The translations under genes were made by a program, and so were the position numbers. This document shows, in pieces, positions 35,376 through 47,555 of a DNA stretch of 64,000 bases (the stretch's first letter is position 1; every line of letters starts with the position of its first letter). The notes beneath the pieces were generated by a model, which worked only from the letters and a program-made list of their open reading frames with translations, made no database searches and was not told the DNA's origin. Source of the stretch: Penium margaritaceum (lineage: Eukaryota > Streptophyta > Zygnematophyceae > Desmidiales > Peniaceae); assembly GCA_023375785.1 (NCBI GenBank), contig SZWC01001179.1, positions 121,881 to 185,880 on the forward strand, in the 5' to 3' direction.

Positions 35376-36146
35376 TGTTGACCTGATATGCTCCTTGTCC
35401 ATGGCTGATATTTTGAAAGGCACAGGACGGACTAGGTATGCACTGCTCCCTTGGAGTAAGTTCCCTGTGTCTGGTCCAGATTGACAAGGCATGCCATGCT
35501 CCTTTAGAGCAAGTCCCCTTGGTCTAATCTGGATAGTATAGCCAGCAAATACTACCTTGGACAACTCCTTGTGGCTTGGATGTTCCAGAGTTCGTGTGTG
35601 GAGCAAGAGGTGACTGGGTCAAATCCCAGCCCGGTTAGTAATTTTCTTTGTGACCAAAAGGGATACATGAAGGTTTTAAGAGTCATCTTAGAACATTCCA
35701 AGGTCTTTTCTTGTATCTGGTGCCACTCAGCAGTCACAGGAAGCGCCCTCTACGCAGGGGGAATGACACAATCCAGATTGCCCAAAAAGTGGCTTATCCA
35801 AGGAGCCACTACGCAACTAGGCTAGAGGCTGGCTCTAAGACTATAAAAACCTATCAGTTGCCTGTCATAGAGTACAGTTCTTACCTTTGAGACTCCTCAG
35901 AGAGTTGTCCACTAGAGGCAGACACTACGGAACCATTGGTTGTTCTAAGCCCCAAGAGCTCGCTCCTCGCGCGAAAGTGACTAGATACTAAGGACATAGT
36001 GCAAGGAAGTGATTCCTATGAATTACTCTATGTGGAACCTGGGTTTGGAGGGTGATATCATCTCTTGGTTGCAATATCAAGAGCCATCAGCAGGAACCAT
36101 TGCGTCGAAATTCATTTTCTAGACCGTCGCCTCAGGCAGGTTGACA
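35376..36146 (+). repeat. LTR-B, nearly complete
   Basis: 771 bases, TGTTGACCTGAT to GGTTGACA. U3 has two tandem versions of a segment with GCATGC, CTCC and GGAG arms (35430-35520), then a tRNA-like A/B-box stretch (35571-35632). The TATA box CTATAAAAACC lies near 35842. Sequence after 35860 would be R-U5. Confidence 0.78.
35571..35632 (+). other. tRNA-like segment (A box and B box) inside LTR-B U3
   Basis: An A-box-like TGGCTTGGATG starts at 35572 and a B-box-like GGGTCAAATCC (consensus GGTTCRANTCC) starts at 35616, 44 bases apart, as in tRNA genes and tRNA-derived SINEs. The better copy at 63043-63101 has A box TGGCTTAGTCG. It does not fold as a whole tRNA by eye, so it is not a tRNA gene. 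Confidence 0.5.
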
Positions 36147-36640
36147 CTACTAGCCCTCTTTTATTAAAGGTATGGCTATTGATGATGGAGATGGAGGGCG
36201 AGGAAGATACATTGGAGAGGGAATCCTTAGCGTTCCTTGGAGGCTGTACACTCTCATATGTCGTGGTCGGTTGAGCCACCATGGTAGTCCTCTTCTTCCA
36301 CTGATTTCTCTCAGTTCAATTACCAGTGCATGGATTTTAGATGTTCAAGTACCACAATGTCTGAGGGAGGTACAGAAGAGTTGCTCTGTAGTTGGCCAGA
36401 GGATAAGCAACGTTTCATACTTGACGTAGAAGTAGTCGCGCCAGTATCAGTTGACCTACCCATTGTAATGAAAATTGCAACTGTCAAAGAAGAAGTAGTT
36501 TCTCCTTTGCAAGACGATAGTCTAGAAGTTGATGTTGCGGATAACTCCATTTGTTTTTCTTCGTAGGGAAGCATTCCAGATGCGATCATTTAGTATACTT
36601 TTAGAATTGAAATGAACTATCAAGAAGAATACATTAAAGC
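36147..36640. other. Unassigned segment
   Basis: About 500 bases lie between LTR-B and the A-8 fragment. A plus frame of 78 codons (36330-36566, acidic, ending ...NSICFSS) is open but has no domain that I recognise. I see no clear match elsewhere in the window. It may be internal sequence of the element that owned the LTR-B. Confidence 0.4.
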
Positions 36641-37966
36641 TGACTGAGCGCCCACCTGGACGTAAGGTAATTAAGTGCAAATGCGTATTCAAGAAGAAGT
36701 GGGACGAAGATGGCAACCTCAAAAAGTACAAGGCGAGGCTGGTCGCCAAGGGCTACTCGCAGCAGGAGGGCATCGATTACACAAAAACCTTCGCCCCTGT
36801 TGCCACGTTTGCCTTTGTGCATACGCTCCTTTCCTATGCAGCAGCAGAGGAATTTGACATCCACCACATGGACGTCAAGACGGCATTCCTGAACGAGCAC
36901 TTAGAGGAGGAGATTTACATGGAGTAGCCGGAGGAGTTCATCGTGGATGGCCAGGAGCACCTGGTTTGCAAGCTGCAGAAGTTGCTGTACGGTCTCAAGC
37001 AAGCGTTGCGTGCTTGGAACCAGAAGTTGGATGCGGCATTGCAGTACATGGGATTTGAGCATAGCAAGTGTGACTATAGCGTCTATCGCTGGCAGTATGG
37101 TCATGAGGTGCTCATCATCATCGTCTATGTGGATGACATGCTCTTCCTTTCCAACAGCATGTGTGCACTGCAGGAGTCCAAGGAGGTCATGCATGAGCGC
37201 TTCCAGATGTCTGATGTAGGGGAGGCATCATACTTCCTCGGTATCTAGATCACGCGTGACCGCAAATCACGCTCTCTCTCACTACAGGAGAGCCACTATA
37301 TCAAGGATGTCTTGTAGCGGTCCGGTATGGCATAGGCAAAACCATTGGCATGCCGCTGGAGACGCGGTAGTACCTCGTGACCTTCAATGGAGAAGTAAAT
37401 GCAGTTGAGCGGCAGAAGTACCAGAGCATCGTCGGCAGCCTCATGTACCTCATGGTTGCAATCAGGCCGGACCTCGCACAGGTTGTTAGCGCTGTTAGCC
37501 AGCACATGGGAAACCTCGGACCTGAGCACAAGAAGGCAGTGAAGCGGATCTTCCGCTACCTTGCTAAAACCATCAACATCGGCATCACCTACAATGGCAA
37601 CGACAAAAAGATCATCGGCTACACAGACGCAGATTAGGCTCCAAACCCTGAGGACCGTAAGTCCATCTCTAGACATGTGTTCCTCATGAATAGTGGGGCC
37701 ATCAGCTGGTACAAGAAGCGGCACATGGTCGTGGCCACCTCAAGCACGGAAACAAAGTACGTCTCTCTCAGCTTTGGAGCCAAAGAAGTAGTTTAGCTTC
37801 AGCGTCTCATGGGAGAGATGAGCGGGAGAACAGATGTTCTAGTTCCTGTGCACGTCAACAACCAGAGCGCAATCACATTCGCCAAGAATCCTGAGCACCA
37901 TGCACGCTCAAAGCAAATTGACATCGCATATCACTTCATTATGCACATGGTGCAAGAGGGTGCTAT
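36641..37966 (+). pseudogene. A-8: plus-strand family A RT and RNase H fragment
   Basis: RT runs from RPPGRKVIKCK through MDVKTAFLNE (36880) and YVDDML (37125) to the connection domain and RNase H (YTDAD near 37625). It stops in HFIMHMVQEGAI at 37966, where LTR-A begins. At least six in-frame stops are present, most at former Gln or Trp codons (for example ME-TAG-PEE, GI-TAG-ITRD). It is more diverged than A-2 to A-7. Confidence 0.85.
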
Positions 37967-38704
37967 TGTTGGATCTGGAGAAGAGAGGGAGCCTTGGAGC
38001 AGCGAGCATCTGGGACTGGAAGGGCATCACTTGTGCTGAAGAATGGTTGTTCAATCACTCAAAAACTGGAGTACATATAGAGCTAGAGCTTGGGCAAGTC
38101 AGCCCTCTCACAAGCCACACCACTTACCCATGGAGGCTAAGGCTCAGACACTAGAGTCCATAATCTCACACAAGGGAGGAAATCAGCCTAGCAATCAGGC
38201 TGATCACTCACACATGACCTAGAGAGCTAGAGAATGCTCTCATGGCACACTCCTAGTGGTCACATAACCTACACACCCATGGAGAATCGCCATGTGTCCA
38301 TGGCTAGCACACAAGGATCTCACCTCACCTAAAAATTATGGAGAGGTACCTTTATCTTAGTCAGCACACTCTGACAAGGCAATCCTAAGACCAAGGACCT
38401 TTTTGGATATTTATCCCATCAGGTCTTGACCCTGGACCTCTTGCCTTTTTCTTTTCTCAGGCTAAGGCATGGAGCCATCGCCCATGGTCACCCGGATATC
38501 GACGGTCGATGACCCCCGAAACTTCGAAAATTCATATCTCCCAATCTGACTATTGGATCAACCTCAAACTTGGACCGTAGACATTTTGCCACCTGATCTT
38601 TCCAATCGTGAGGTTGAATTGACCATCGGAGCAGGCATCTGGTATTTTCCTGGAATTTGCTCCTGTGGACCTGAAACTGAGCCAGATGGCTCCTTTTTCC
38701 ATCA
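37967..38704 (-). repeat. A-6 3' LTR
   Basis: 738 bases, TGTTGGATCTGG to CCATCA, followed by A-6 RNase H through a short polypurine tract. Confidence 0.9.
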
Positions 38705-38723
38705 ATCTCTGGTTTTGCCGCAG

Positions 38724-41700
38724 TCAGAGTGGGCTGAGTCTACATGCCTTCATGCAGAACTGCTCCTTCTCACGGGTCACTGGCTTGGTGCAGAAATCGG
38801 CAATCTGCTTGCTGGTTGGAGTAAACTCCAACTTGATAGCACCCTCCTGCACCATATGCCTGATGAAGTGATATGCAATGTCAATGTGCTTGGTGCGTGC
38901 ATGGTGCTCAGGATTCTTGGCAAGTGCAATTGCGCTCTGGTTGTCAACGCGTAGAGGAACTGGAACTGCTGCACTCCCACTCATCTCTGCCATAAGACGC
39001 TGAAGCCAAACTGCTTCCTTGGCTCCAAAGCTGAGAGAGACGTACTCAGCTTCCGTGCTTGAGGTGGCCACAACCACCTGCCACTTGGTGCACCAGTTGA
39101 TGGCCCCACCATTCATGAGGAACACATGTCCAGAGATAGACTTACGGTCCTCAGGGTTTGAAGCCCAATCTGTATCTGTGTAGCCGATGATGCTGTTGTC
39201 GTTACCGTTGTAGGTGATGCCGATCTTGATGGTTCCAACAAGGTAGCGGAAGATTCGCTTCACAGCCTTCTGGTGCTCAGGTCCGGGGTTTGCCATGTGT
39301 TGGCTCACAGCGCTAACAGCCTGTGCGAGGTCCGGCCTGGTTGCCACCATCAGGTACATGAGACTGCCGACGGCGCTGTGGTACTTCTGCCGCTCAGCTG
39401 CATCAGCTTCTCCACCAAACCTCACGAGGTACTGCCGCGTTTCCAACAGCGTACCGATGGATTTTGCCTCTACCATGCCGAACCGCTGCAAGACATCCTT
39501 GATGTAGTGGCTCTGCTGTAGTGAGAGAGAGCGTGACTTGCGGTCACGCGTGATGTGGATGCAGAGGAAGTATGACGCCTCCCCGAGATCAGATATCTAG
39601 AAGCGCTCCTGCATGGCTTCCTTGAACTCCTGTAGTGCAGACATGCTGTTGCAAAAGAGGAGCATGTCATCCACATAGACAATGACGATGAGGATCTCAT
39701 GCTCATGCTACCAGCGATACACGCTATAGTCACACTCGCTGCGCTCAAACCCCATGCACTGCAACGCCGCATCCAACTTCTGGTTCGAAGCATGCGACGC
39801 TTGCTTGAGGCCGTACAGTAACTTCTGCAGCTTGCAAACCAGGTGCTCCTGGCCATCCATGATGAACCCCTCCGGCTGCTCCATGTAGATCTCCTCCTCC
39901 AAGTCACCATTCAAGAATGCCGTCTTGACATCCATGAGGTGAACCTCAAAGTCCTCAGCTGCTGCATAAGAGAGGAGCGTGCGCACAGAGGCAAACTTTA
40001 CAACAGGGACAAAAGTTTCTGTGTAGTCGATGCCCTCCTGCTGCGAATAGCCCTTGGCGACCAGCCTCGCCTTGTACTCTTCAAGGTTACCATCTACTCC
40101 CCGCTTCTTCTTGAACACCCAATTGCACTTGATCACCTTACGTCCAGGTGGACGTTTAGTCAGCTCCCACGTGCCGTTGTCCAGCTAAGATTATATCTCT
40201 TGCTGCACGGCTTGCACCCAATCTGCTGCATCTGGTGCAACCATGGCCTCTGAATCTGCTGCAACTGCAACATTCATCTGTTCTGGTTTCTGCAGCATCC
40301 AGAAATGGACGCGCTCACCAGGCTTGTAACACACCCTGAGAGGGTACCTCCGACCTGGAGCTGGAGCGTTAGCAGGCGGCTGACGCGGTGCGGTTGGCAC
40401 AACTACTTCTGCTGGTGGTGCTACATCTCCCTCCTCTGCTTCTGCCGATGAAGCTGCTGTATCTGCTACATCAGACATGGGAGAGTAGAGTGATTCTCCC
40501 ACTGTCACAGTAGAGGAAGGTTCGGGAGAAACTGGATCAGGAAGAGTTTCTGCTCCCACTGTCTCGTCAGCTGCTGGTTCTGTTGCCTCTCCACACACAA
40601 TGTTGGTGCCGATGACGTTGCTCTTCTGAAGACGACATCCCTGGAGATGATAACGTGGCCTGTATCCCTCTCGTAGAGACGATATACCTTGCTTGCCACG
40701 TCGTAGCCAATCATCAGCATCTGCGTTCTCTTTGCGTCCCACTTTTGCCGCTTCTCCTTAGGCACGTGCATGTGCGCCAAGCTGCCTAACGCGCAAAGAT
40801 GACCCACGCTTGGCTTCTTGCCGAACCACACCTCGTACGGCGTCATCTGCTCTAGGACCTTGGTTGGACTGCGGTTCTTGATGTAGACCGCAGTGCTCAC
40901 GGCTTCAGCCCAGAAGTCGTAGGTCAGCCGGGTCGCGTGCAGCATGGAGCGTGTTGACTCCACAATGATACGGTTAACGCGTTCTGCTACACCGTTCTGC
41001 TGCGGTGAGTACGGCGCAGTACGTTGCACCTTGATGCCAGCTGCTGCGAGATAGTCCTGGAACTCCTTGCTCAGGTACTCTCCACCGCGGTCACTGCGCA
41101 ACGCCTTGACCTTCTTGTTAGATTGGTTCTCCACCATGGCCTTGAATTCCTTAAATATGTCAAAGCACTGGTCCTTGGAAGAAAGGAAGTACACAGTAGC
41201 GTAACGGGTGAAATCATCAATGAAGTGAGAAAACACATAGAGCCTCCAAAGCTTTGGGTCTGCATTGGTCCGCACAAGTCCGTATGGACCAATCCCAACA
41301 CCTCTTTTGCATGCTCCCCTGCTCTAGAGAAGGCCTCGTGGTGTTGCTTCCCCTCCAAACAGCCGATCCATAACTGCTGCTCAAAGTTAGATGTGGTACG
41401 CAGGTCACGCACCATCTACTTTGCTTGAAGCTATTACAAGGCGCGCATTCCGATGGGGCCATTGCGCGCATGCCTGATCTCGCCATCTGTCGCCAGCACC
41501 ACTGCTGCAAGACTCTGCTCACGCGGAATCTTGGTCGCCCCCAGCACGTGGTACATGTCGCCCTCCTTCACCGACTTGGCCAATTCCTCTCCTGTTTGCT
41601 TGTCGAGGATGTAGCCATAATCATCGTCAAAAATGACGCACAGTCCTGTGTTGGTGAGAGAGGACACTGAGAGAAGGTTGCACGCAGCATCAGGCACATA

Positions 41701-41991
41701 CAGCACGCCATGGAACACTCCCACTTCAATGCCACACAGGGTCTCCAATCACATCTCCACAATTCCAATCTCCTCAGCATACACCACCCGATCATCACCC
41801 AAAGCAATCGGACGGGGAGGAATGGAGAGCAGCTGCGTGAACCACTCCTTGTGGTGCGTCAGACTCTTGGTACACCCCGAGTCCTTGTACCATGCCAGAT
41901 CCGCATTTTCCTTCTGCGACATGTCAGACTTAGCCATGAAGAGGCGGTCGCGCACCTCCTTGGCGACGTTCATGTTCCCAAAATGGCACAC
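38724..41991 (-). pseudogene. A-6 pol: PR, INT, RT, RNase H
   Basis: The protease motif WYKDSGCTKS is intact (near 41895). Pre-integrase runs 41748-41434. The integrase core has D in LRSDRGGEY and E in NGVAERVNRI (41080-40960), full length without the 23-codon deletion seen in A-5. A frameshift near 40630 precedes the linker. RT (40136-39600) has MDVKTAFLNGD and IVYVDDML, with TAG for CAG after YRW at 39708 and a second TAG near 39598. The RNase H frame (39491-38724, 255 codons) is whole, with YTDTDW, STEAEY and VDNQSA, and ends in SPL-stop. Confidence 0.87.
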
Positions 41992-42923
41992 GCCAGTCTG
42001 ATTGTGCTGCTGCTGCTACTGCTGGCGTTGTTGTGACTGCTGCTGCTGTTGCCGTGGAAATTGCTGCTTTTGCTGCTGCTGCTGCTTCTCCTTCTGGTCC
42101 TTCTTAAACTTGAAGCACTCCTTCTTGTAGTACCCCTCTTTCTGGCAATAGAAGAACCTGCCCTTCTTCTTGCCTCTCTGCTACCCAGACTGCTGCTGCT
42201 GCTGGTTGCGTGAGCCCATGGCCATGAAAGCTGCTTCACTGCTACTACTGCTGCCATTGCGCTTTGCTGCATTGCGACACAGTTCCACCTGTACCAAGTG
42301 CGTGCAAATGAAGTCAAGGTCGAGAGTCGGCTGGCACTCGAACGTCTCTCGCACCGTGTCGTAGCTAGTTGGGAGTCCCCTCAGCAAGAGGATGATGAAG
42401 CACGTCTCTTCCACAGGGTTTCCGGCCGCTCTAAACTGTTTCGCCAGCTCCTTTGCCCTGTCCAGATACGCCTCCATCCCTTCACCACCCTGCATTTTTA
42501 GCGCCATCATCTTTTCCTCTAAAAGCATGAGGAATGTAGGATCCTTGCTCTCATACTTCTTGCAAAACGTGTCCCATCCCTTTTTTGCAGTAGCCTTGTC
42601 GCTCACGTACTGAAGATGCGGATTGGAGATGGAGTTGACAAGCAACCTGTAGGCCTGTCCGTCCTTCTTCTTCCACTCCTCATACGCCGCTGGTACAGCT
42701 GCAGAAGAACCCGCATCAGCTGCACCCTTTTGCGGCGTCTTCCCCGCCACCACCTGCGTTACGCTGATGCCTTTTGCCTGTGGAACTGGAGTCGGGAACG
42801 GATCTTCCAAAAGCCCCTCTCCTCCAAAAGGAGGCGGGAACGGATCTTCCAAAACGTGAAGTTGGCGCGTCCCTCCAGCCTCTCCAAAGGCTGGGCTGCT
42901 GTTACAACGCCAGGTGCTGCCAT
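41992..42923 (-). pseudogene. A-6 gag
   Basis: Start ATG at 42923. The main frame 42852-42181 includes YEEWKKKDGQAYRLL and LLLRGLPTSYDTVRETF, then a stop at CAG-to-TAG. The N-terminal region has a local rearrangement: the text GGATCTTCCAAAA occurs twice around 42800-42860, replacing the EEERGLWEVV stretch. The zinc knuckle is damaged (first Cys region at 42150 reads FFYC). Poly-Gln tracts at 42005-42090. Confidence 0.8.
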
Positions 42924-43555
42924 TTTGAGCCTTGGTGATGCTCAGCGCTGCCCTTGGATGGCGGCGCTACCCTTGCTTCTGCTGCTGCTTCTATCAGAAA
43001 TCTGTCTGACAGAAAATGGACTGTAGATACCAGCAGACTGAGAATTTGGAAACATCAAGCCCTCCACTGGAAAATTCAGCTCAAAACCTTTCAGGTCGAC
43101 CCATACAACAAGGTCATCAACTGGGGATTTTGAAAGATATGCCCTCTTGAAAACAGAGTATGCTTCTGCTCCTACTCCAAGTCAGACCAGCCAGCTTGTA
43201 AACGGCGTTTCTCCTAAAAAAATCCATGGATTGCAAACAATTTTGCACCAATGGAAAGCTTAGGAAAAATACTATAATTTTCATGTGCCACGTTTTAAAT
43301 TTGACAAAGAAACAACAGACTTATGGTCATCACAAGGCGACAGTCTTACTCACAGATAAAAGTGTAGCCCTGGTCGACCTCGTTTTGAGCATAACTCTCA
43401 ATCCGACCGTTCGATCTTTGTGATTTTGGGCTCGTTGGAAAGCTTGTCTCTTGAACTTGACAATCATGTGGCCGATAATCAAATCGAATGAAGGTTTGAC
43501 CCCAACCCATCACTCTCAAAGTGACGGCCTGTGCTGGCTAAAAGTGGCAGAACTT

Positions 43556-43568
43556 GGCTCTGATACCA
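43556..43568 (-). promoter_or_regulatory. Primer-binding site, exact tRNA-iMet match (A-6)
   Basis: The minus strand reads TGGTATCAGAGCC, the usual plant copia primer site, two bases inside the LTR end at 43571. The leader 42924-43570 has no gene. Confidence 0.93.
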
Positions 43569-43570
43569 AA

Positions 43571-44308
43571 TCTTGGATCTGGAGGAGAGAGGGAGCCTTG
43601 GAGCAGCGAGCATGTGGGACTGGAAGGGCATCACTTGTGCTGAAGAATGGTTATTCAATTACTCAAAATGATGGAGTACATATAGAGCTAGAGCTTGGGC
43701 AAGTCAGCCCTCTCACAAGCCACACCGCCTAGCCATGGAGGCTAAGGCTCACACACTAGAGTCCATAATCTCACACAAGGAAGTCAATCAGCCTAGCAAT
43801 CAGGCTCACCACTCACACACAACCTAGAGAGCTAGAGAATGCTCTCATGGCATACTCCTAGTGGTCACATAACCTACAAACCCATGGAGAATTGCCATGT
43901 GTCCATGGCTGCCACACAAGGATCTTACCTCACCTAAAGAATAAGGAGAGGTACCTTTATCCTAGTCAGCACACTCTGACAAGGCAATCCTAAGACCAAG
44001 GGCCTTTTTGGATATTTCTCCCATCAGGTCTTAACCCTGGACCTCTTGCCTTTTTCTTTTCTCAGGCTAAGGCATGGAGCAATCACCCATGCCCACACAG
44101 ACATCGACGGTCCATGATCCCCGAAACTTTGAAAATTCATATCTCCCAATCCGACCGTTGGATCGGCCTCAAACTTGGACCGTAGACATTTTGGTACCTG
44201 ATCTTTTAAATGTAAAAATTTGATTGACGATCGGAGTAGGCAGATGGTACGTTCCTGGAACTTGCTCCTGTGGACTTGAAACTGAGCGGGATGGCTCCTT
44301 TTCCAACA
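43571..44308 (-). repeat. Shared middle LTR of the A-6/A-7 array
   Basis: 738 bases, TCTTGGATCTGG to CCAACA. It acts as the 5' LTR of A-6 and the 3' LTR of A-7. Confidence 0.9.
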
Positions 44309-47300
44309 ATCTCCTTCTTTGCCGTAGTCCGCATGCTTTCATGCATAACTGCTGCTTCTCACGGGTCACTGGCTTGGTGCAGAAATCAGCGAACTGCTTG
44401 CTGGTTGGAGTAAACTCCAATTTGATAGCACCCTTATACACCATATGCCTAATGAAGTGATATGCAATGTCAATGTGCTTGGTGCGTGCATGGTGCTCAA
44501 GATTCTTGGCGAGTGCGATTGCACCCTGGTTGTTGATGCGCACAGGAACTGGAACTGCTGCACTCCCACTCATCTCTGCCATAAGACGCTGAAGCCAAAC
44601 AACTTCCTTGGCTCCAAAGCTGAGAGAGACGTACTCAGCTTCCGTGCTTGAGGTGGCTACGACCACATACCGCTTGCTGCACCAGCTGATGGCTCCACCA
44701 TTCATGAGGAACACATGTCTAGAGATGGACTTACGGTCCTAAGGATTTGAAACCCAATGAGCGTCTGTGTAGCCTATGATGCTGTTGTCGTTGCCGTTGT
44801 AGGTGATCCTGATGTTGATGGTTCCAGCAAGATAGCGAAAGATCCGCTTCACTGCCTTCTGGTGCTCAGGTCCGGGGTTTGCCATGTGCTGGCTCACAGC
44901 GCTAACAGCCTGTGCGAGGTCCGGCCTGGTTGCAACCATCAGGTTTATGAGGCTGCCGAAGGCGCTCTAGTACTTCTGCTGCTCAGCTGCATTTGCTTCT
45001 CCATCAAAAGCTCACAAGGTACTGCCGCGTCTCCAGCGGCGTGCTGATGGGTTTTTCCTCTGCCATGCCGAACCGCTGCAAGACGTCCTTGATGTAGCGA
45101 CTCTGTTGTAGCGAGAGAGAGCGTGATTTGCGGTCACCCGTGATCTGGATGGCGAGGAAGTATGACGCCTCCCTGATATCAGACATCTGGAAGCGCTCCT
45201 ACATGGCCTCCTTGAACTCCTATAGTGCAGACATGCTGTATGAAAGAAGGAGCATGTCTTCGACATAGACAATGATGATGAGGATCTCATGCTCATGCTG
45301 CTAGCGATACACGCTGTAGTCACTCTCGCTGCGCTCAAACACCATGCACTACAACGCTGCATCCAACTTCTGGTTCCAAGCACGCGACGCTTGCTTGAGG
45401 CCGTACAGCGACTTCTGTAGCTTGGAAACCAGGTGCTCTTGGCCATCCATGACGAACCCCTTCGGCTGCTCCATGTAGATCTCCTCCTCCAAGTCACCAT
45501 TCAAGAATATCGTCTTGACATCCATGTGGTGAACCTCGAAGTCCTCAGCTGCTACATAAGAGAGGAGCGTGCGCACAGAAGCAAACTTTGCAACAAGAGC
45601 AAAAGTTTCTATGTAGTCGATGCCCTCTTGTTGCGAGTAGCCCTTGGCGACCAGCCTCGCCTTGTACTTTTCCAGGTTACCATCTGCTCCCCGCTTCTTG
45701 AACACCCCCTTGCACTTGATCACCTTACGTCCAGGTGGACGCTCAGTCAGCTCCCACGTGCCATTGTCCAGCTATGATTGTATCTCTTGTTGCACGGCTT
45801 GCGCCCAATCTGCTGCATATGGTGCAACCATGGCCTCCTTGTATGACATTGGCTCATCTGAATCCGCTATAACTGCAACGTTTATCTTTTCTTGCGCCCA
45901 ATCTGCTACATCCATGGCCTCCTTGTATGATGTGGGCTCATCTAATCTGCAGCAACGTTCATGTATTCTGGTTTCTGTAGCATCCAGAAATGGCCGCGCT
46001 CACCAGGCTTGTAACGCACCCTAAGAGGGTACCTGCGACCTGGTGCTCGAGCGTTATCGGGCGGCTGGCGCGGTGTTGCTATGACAACTGCTGCTGCTAG
46101 AAGTGCTCCAACTCCCTCCTCTGTTTTTGCCGATGAGGATCTTGTATCTGCTGCATCAGACATGGAAGAGTAAAATGATTCTCCCACTGTCACAGTAGAG
46201 GAAGGATCAGGAGAGAATGGGCCAGGAAGGATTTCGACTCCCACTGTCTCGTCAGCTACTGGTTCTGCTACCTCTTCACACAAAATGTTGGTGTCCATGA
46301 CGTTGCTCTCATTGAAGAGGACATCCATGGAGATGATGACGTGGCGATAAGCCTTGCTTGCCATGTTGTAGCCAATCATCAGCATCTACGCACTCTTTGC
46401 ATCCCATTTCTGATATCTCCTTGGGCACGTGCGTGTCCGCAAGGCTACCAAATACTCGGAGATGACCCACGCTCGGTTTCTTGCTGAACCACGCCTCGTA
46501 CGGCATCATCTGCTCTAGCGCCTTAGTTGGGCTACAGTTCTTGATGTAGACCGCAGTGCTCACGGCTTCAGCCCAGAAGTCGTAGGTCAGCTGCGCCGCG
46601 TGTAGCATGGAGCGCGCCGACTCCACAATGGTACGGTTGGCACGTTCTGCTATATCGTTCTGCTGCGTTGGATACGGCGCGGTACGGTGCGCCTTGATGC
46701 CAGCTGCTACGAGGTAGTCCTGGAATTCCTTGTTGGGGTACTCTTAACCACGATCGCTGCGCACCGCCTTGATCTTCTTGCCAGTTTGGTTCTCCACCAT
46801 GGCCTTGAACTCCTTGAACCTATCAAAGTAGTGGTCCTTGGAAGGAAGGAAATACATAGCAGTGTAACGGCTGAAATCATCAATGAAGGTCAGGAAAAAC
46901 CTAAAGCCTCCAAAACTCTGGGTCTGCAACGGTCCGCACAAGTCCGTGTCGAACAGCTCCAACACCTCCTTTGTACGCTCCCCTGCTACAGAGAATGCCT
47001 CCTGATGCTGCTTCCCCTCCAAATAGCCGATGCTTAACTACTACTCGAAGTTAGAGATCGTACGCAGGTCACGCACTATCTGCTTTGCTTGAAGTGCTGC
47101 AAGGCGCGCATACCCATGTGGCCGTAGCGCACATGCCAGATCCCCCCATCAGTCGCCTGCACCACTACTACAAGACTTTGCTCAGGCGGGATCTTGGTCG
47201 CCCCCAGCAAGCGGTACATGTCGCCCTCTTTCACCGACTTGGCCAACTCCTCTACTGTATCCTTGTTGAGGATGTAGCCGTAGTCATTATTTAAAATGAC

Positions 47301-47555
47301 GCACAGTCTTGTGTTTGAAAGAGATGAGACTGAGAGGAGGTTGAATGCAGCATCAGGTACATATAGCACGCCATGGAAAACTCCCACTTCAATGCCGCGC
47401 GGGGTCTCCAACCACATCTCCACAATCCCAATCCCCTCAGTATACACCACCCGATGATCACCCAAAGCAATCGGACGAGGGGAATGGAGAGCAGCTGCGT
47501 GAATCACTCCATGTGCTGCGTCGGACTCTTGGTACATCCCAAGTCCTTGTACCAA
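44309..47555 (-). pseudogene. A-7 pol: PR, INT, RT, RNase H (broken)
   Basis: Pre-integrase lies within 47555-47076. The integrase core (47022-46744) has FDTDLCGP and VRSDRG; a stop follows near 46745. The integrase end (46626-46309) reads PYEAWFSKKPSVGH. The linker (46385-45942) contains a small internal duplication of the SYKEAMDAADWAQ coding stretch near 45840-45930. RT (45723-45180) has VHHMDVKTIFLNGD; the active-site region near 45260 reads VEDMLLL in place of VDDMLLL. RNase H (44714-44312) has TEAEY and INNQGA where the family has VDNQ, so the third Asp is lost. Confidence 0.83.
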
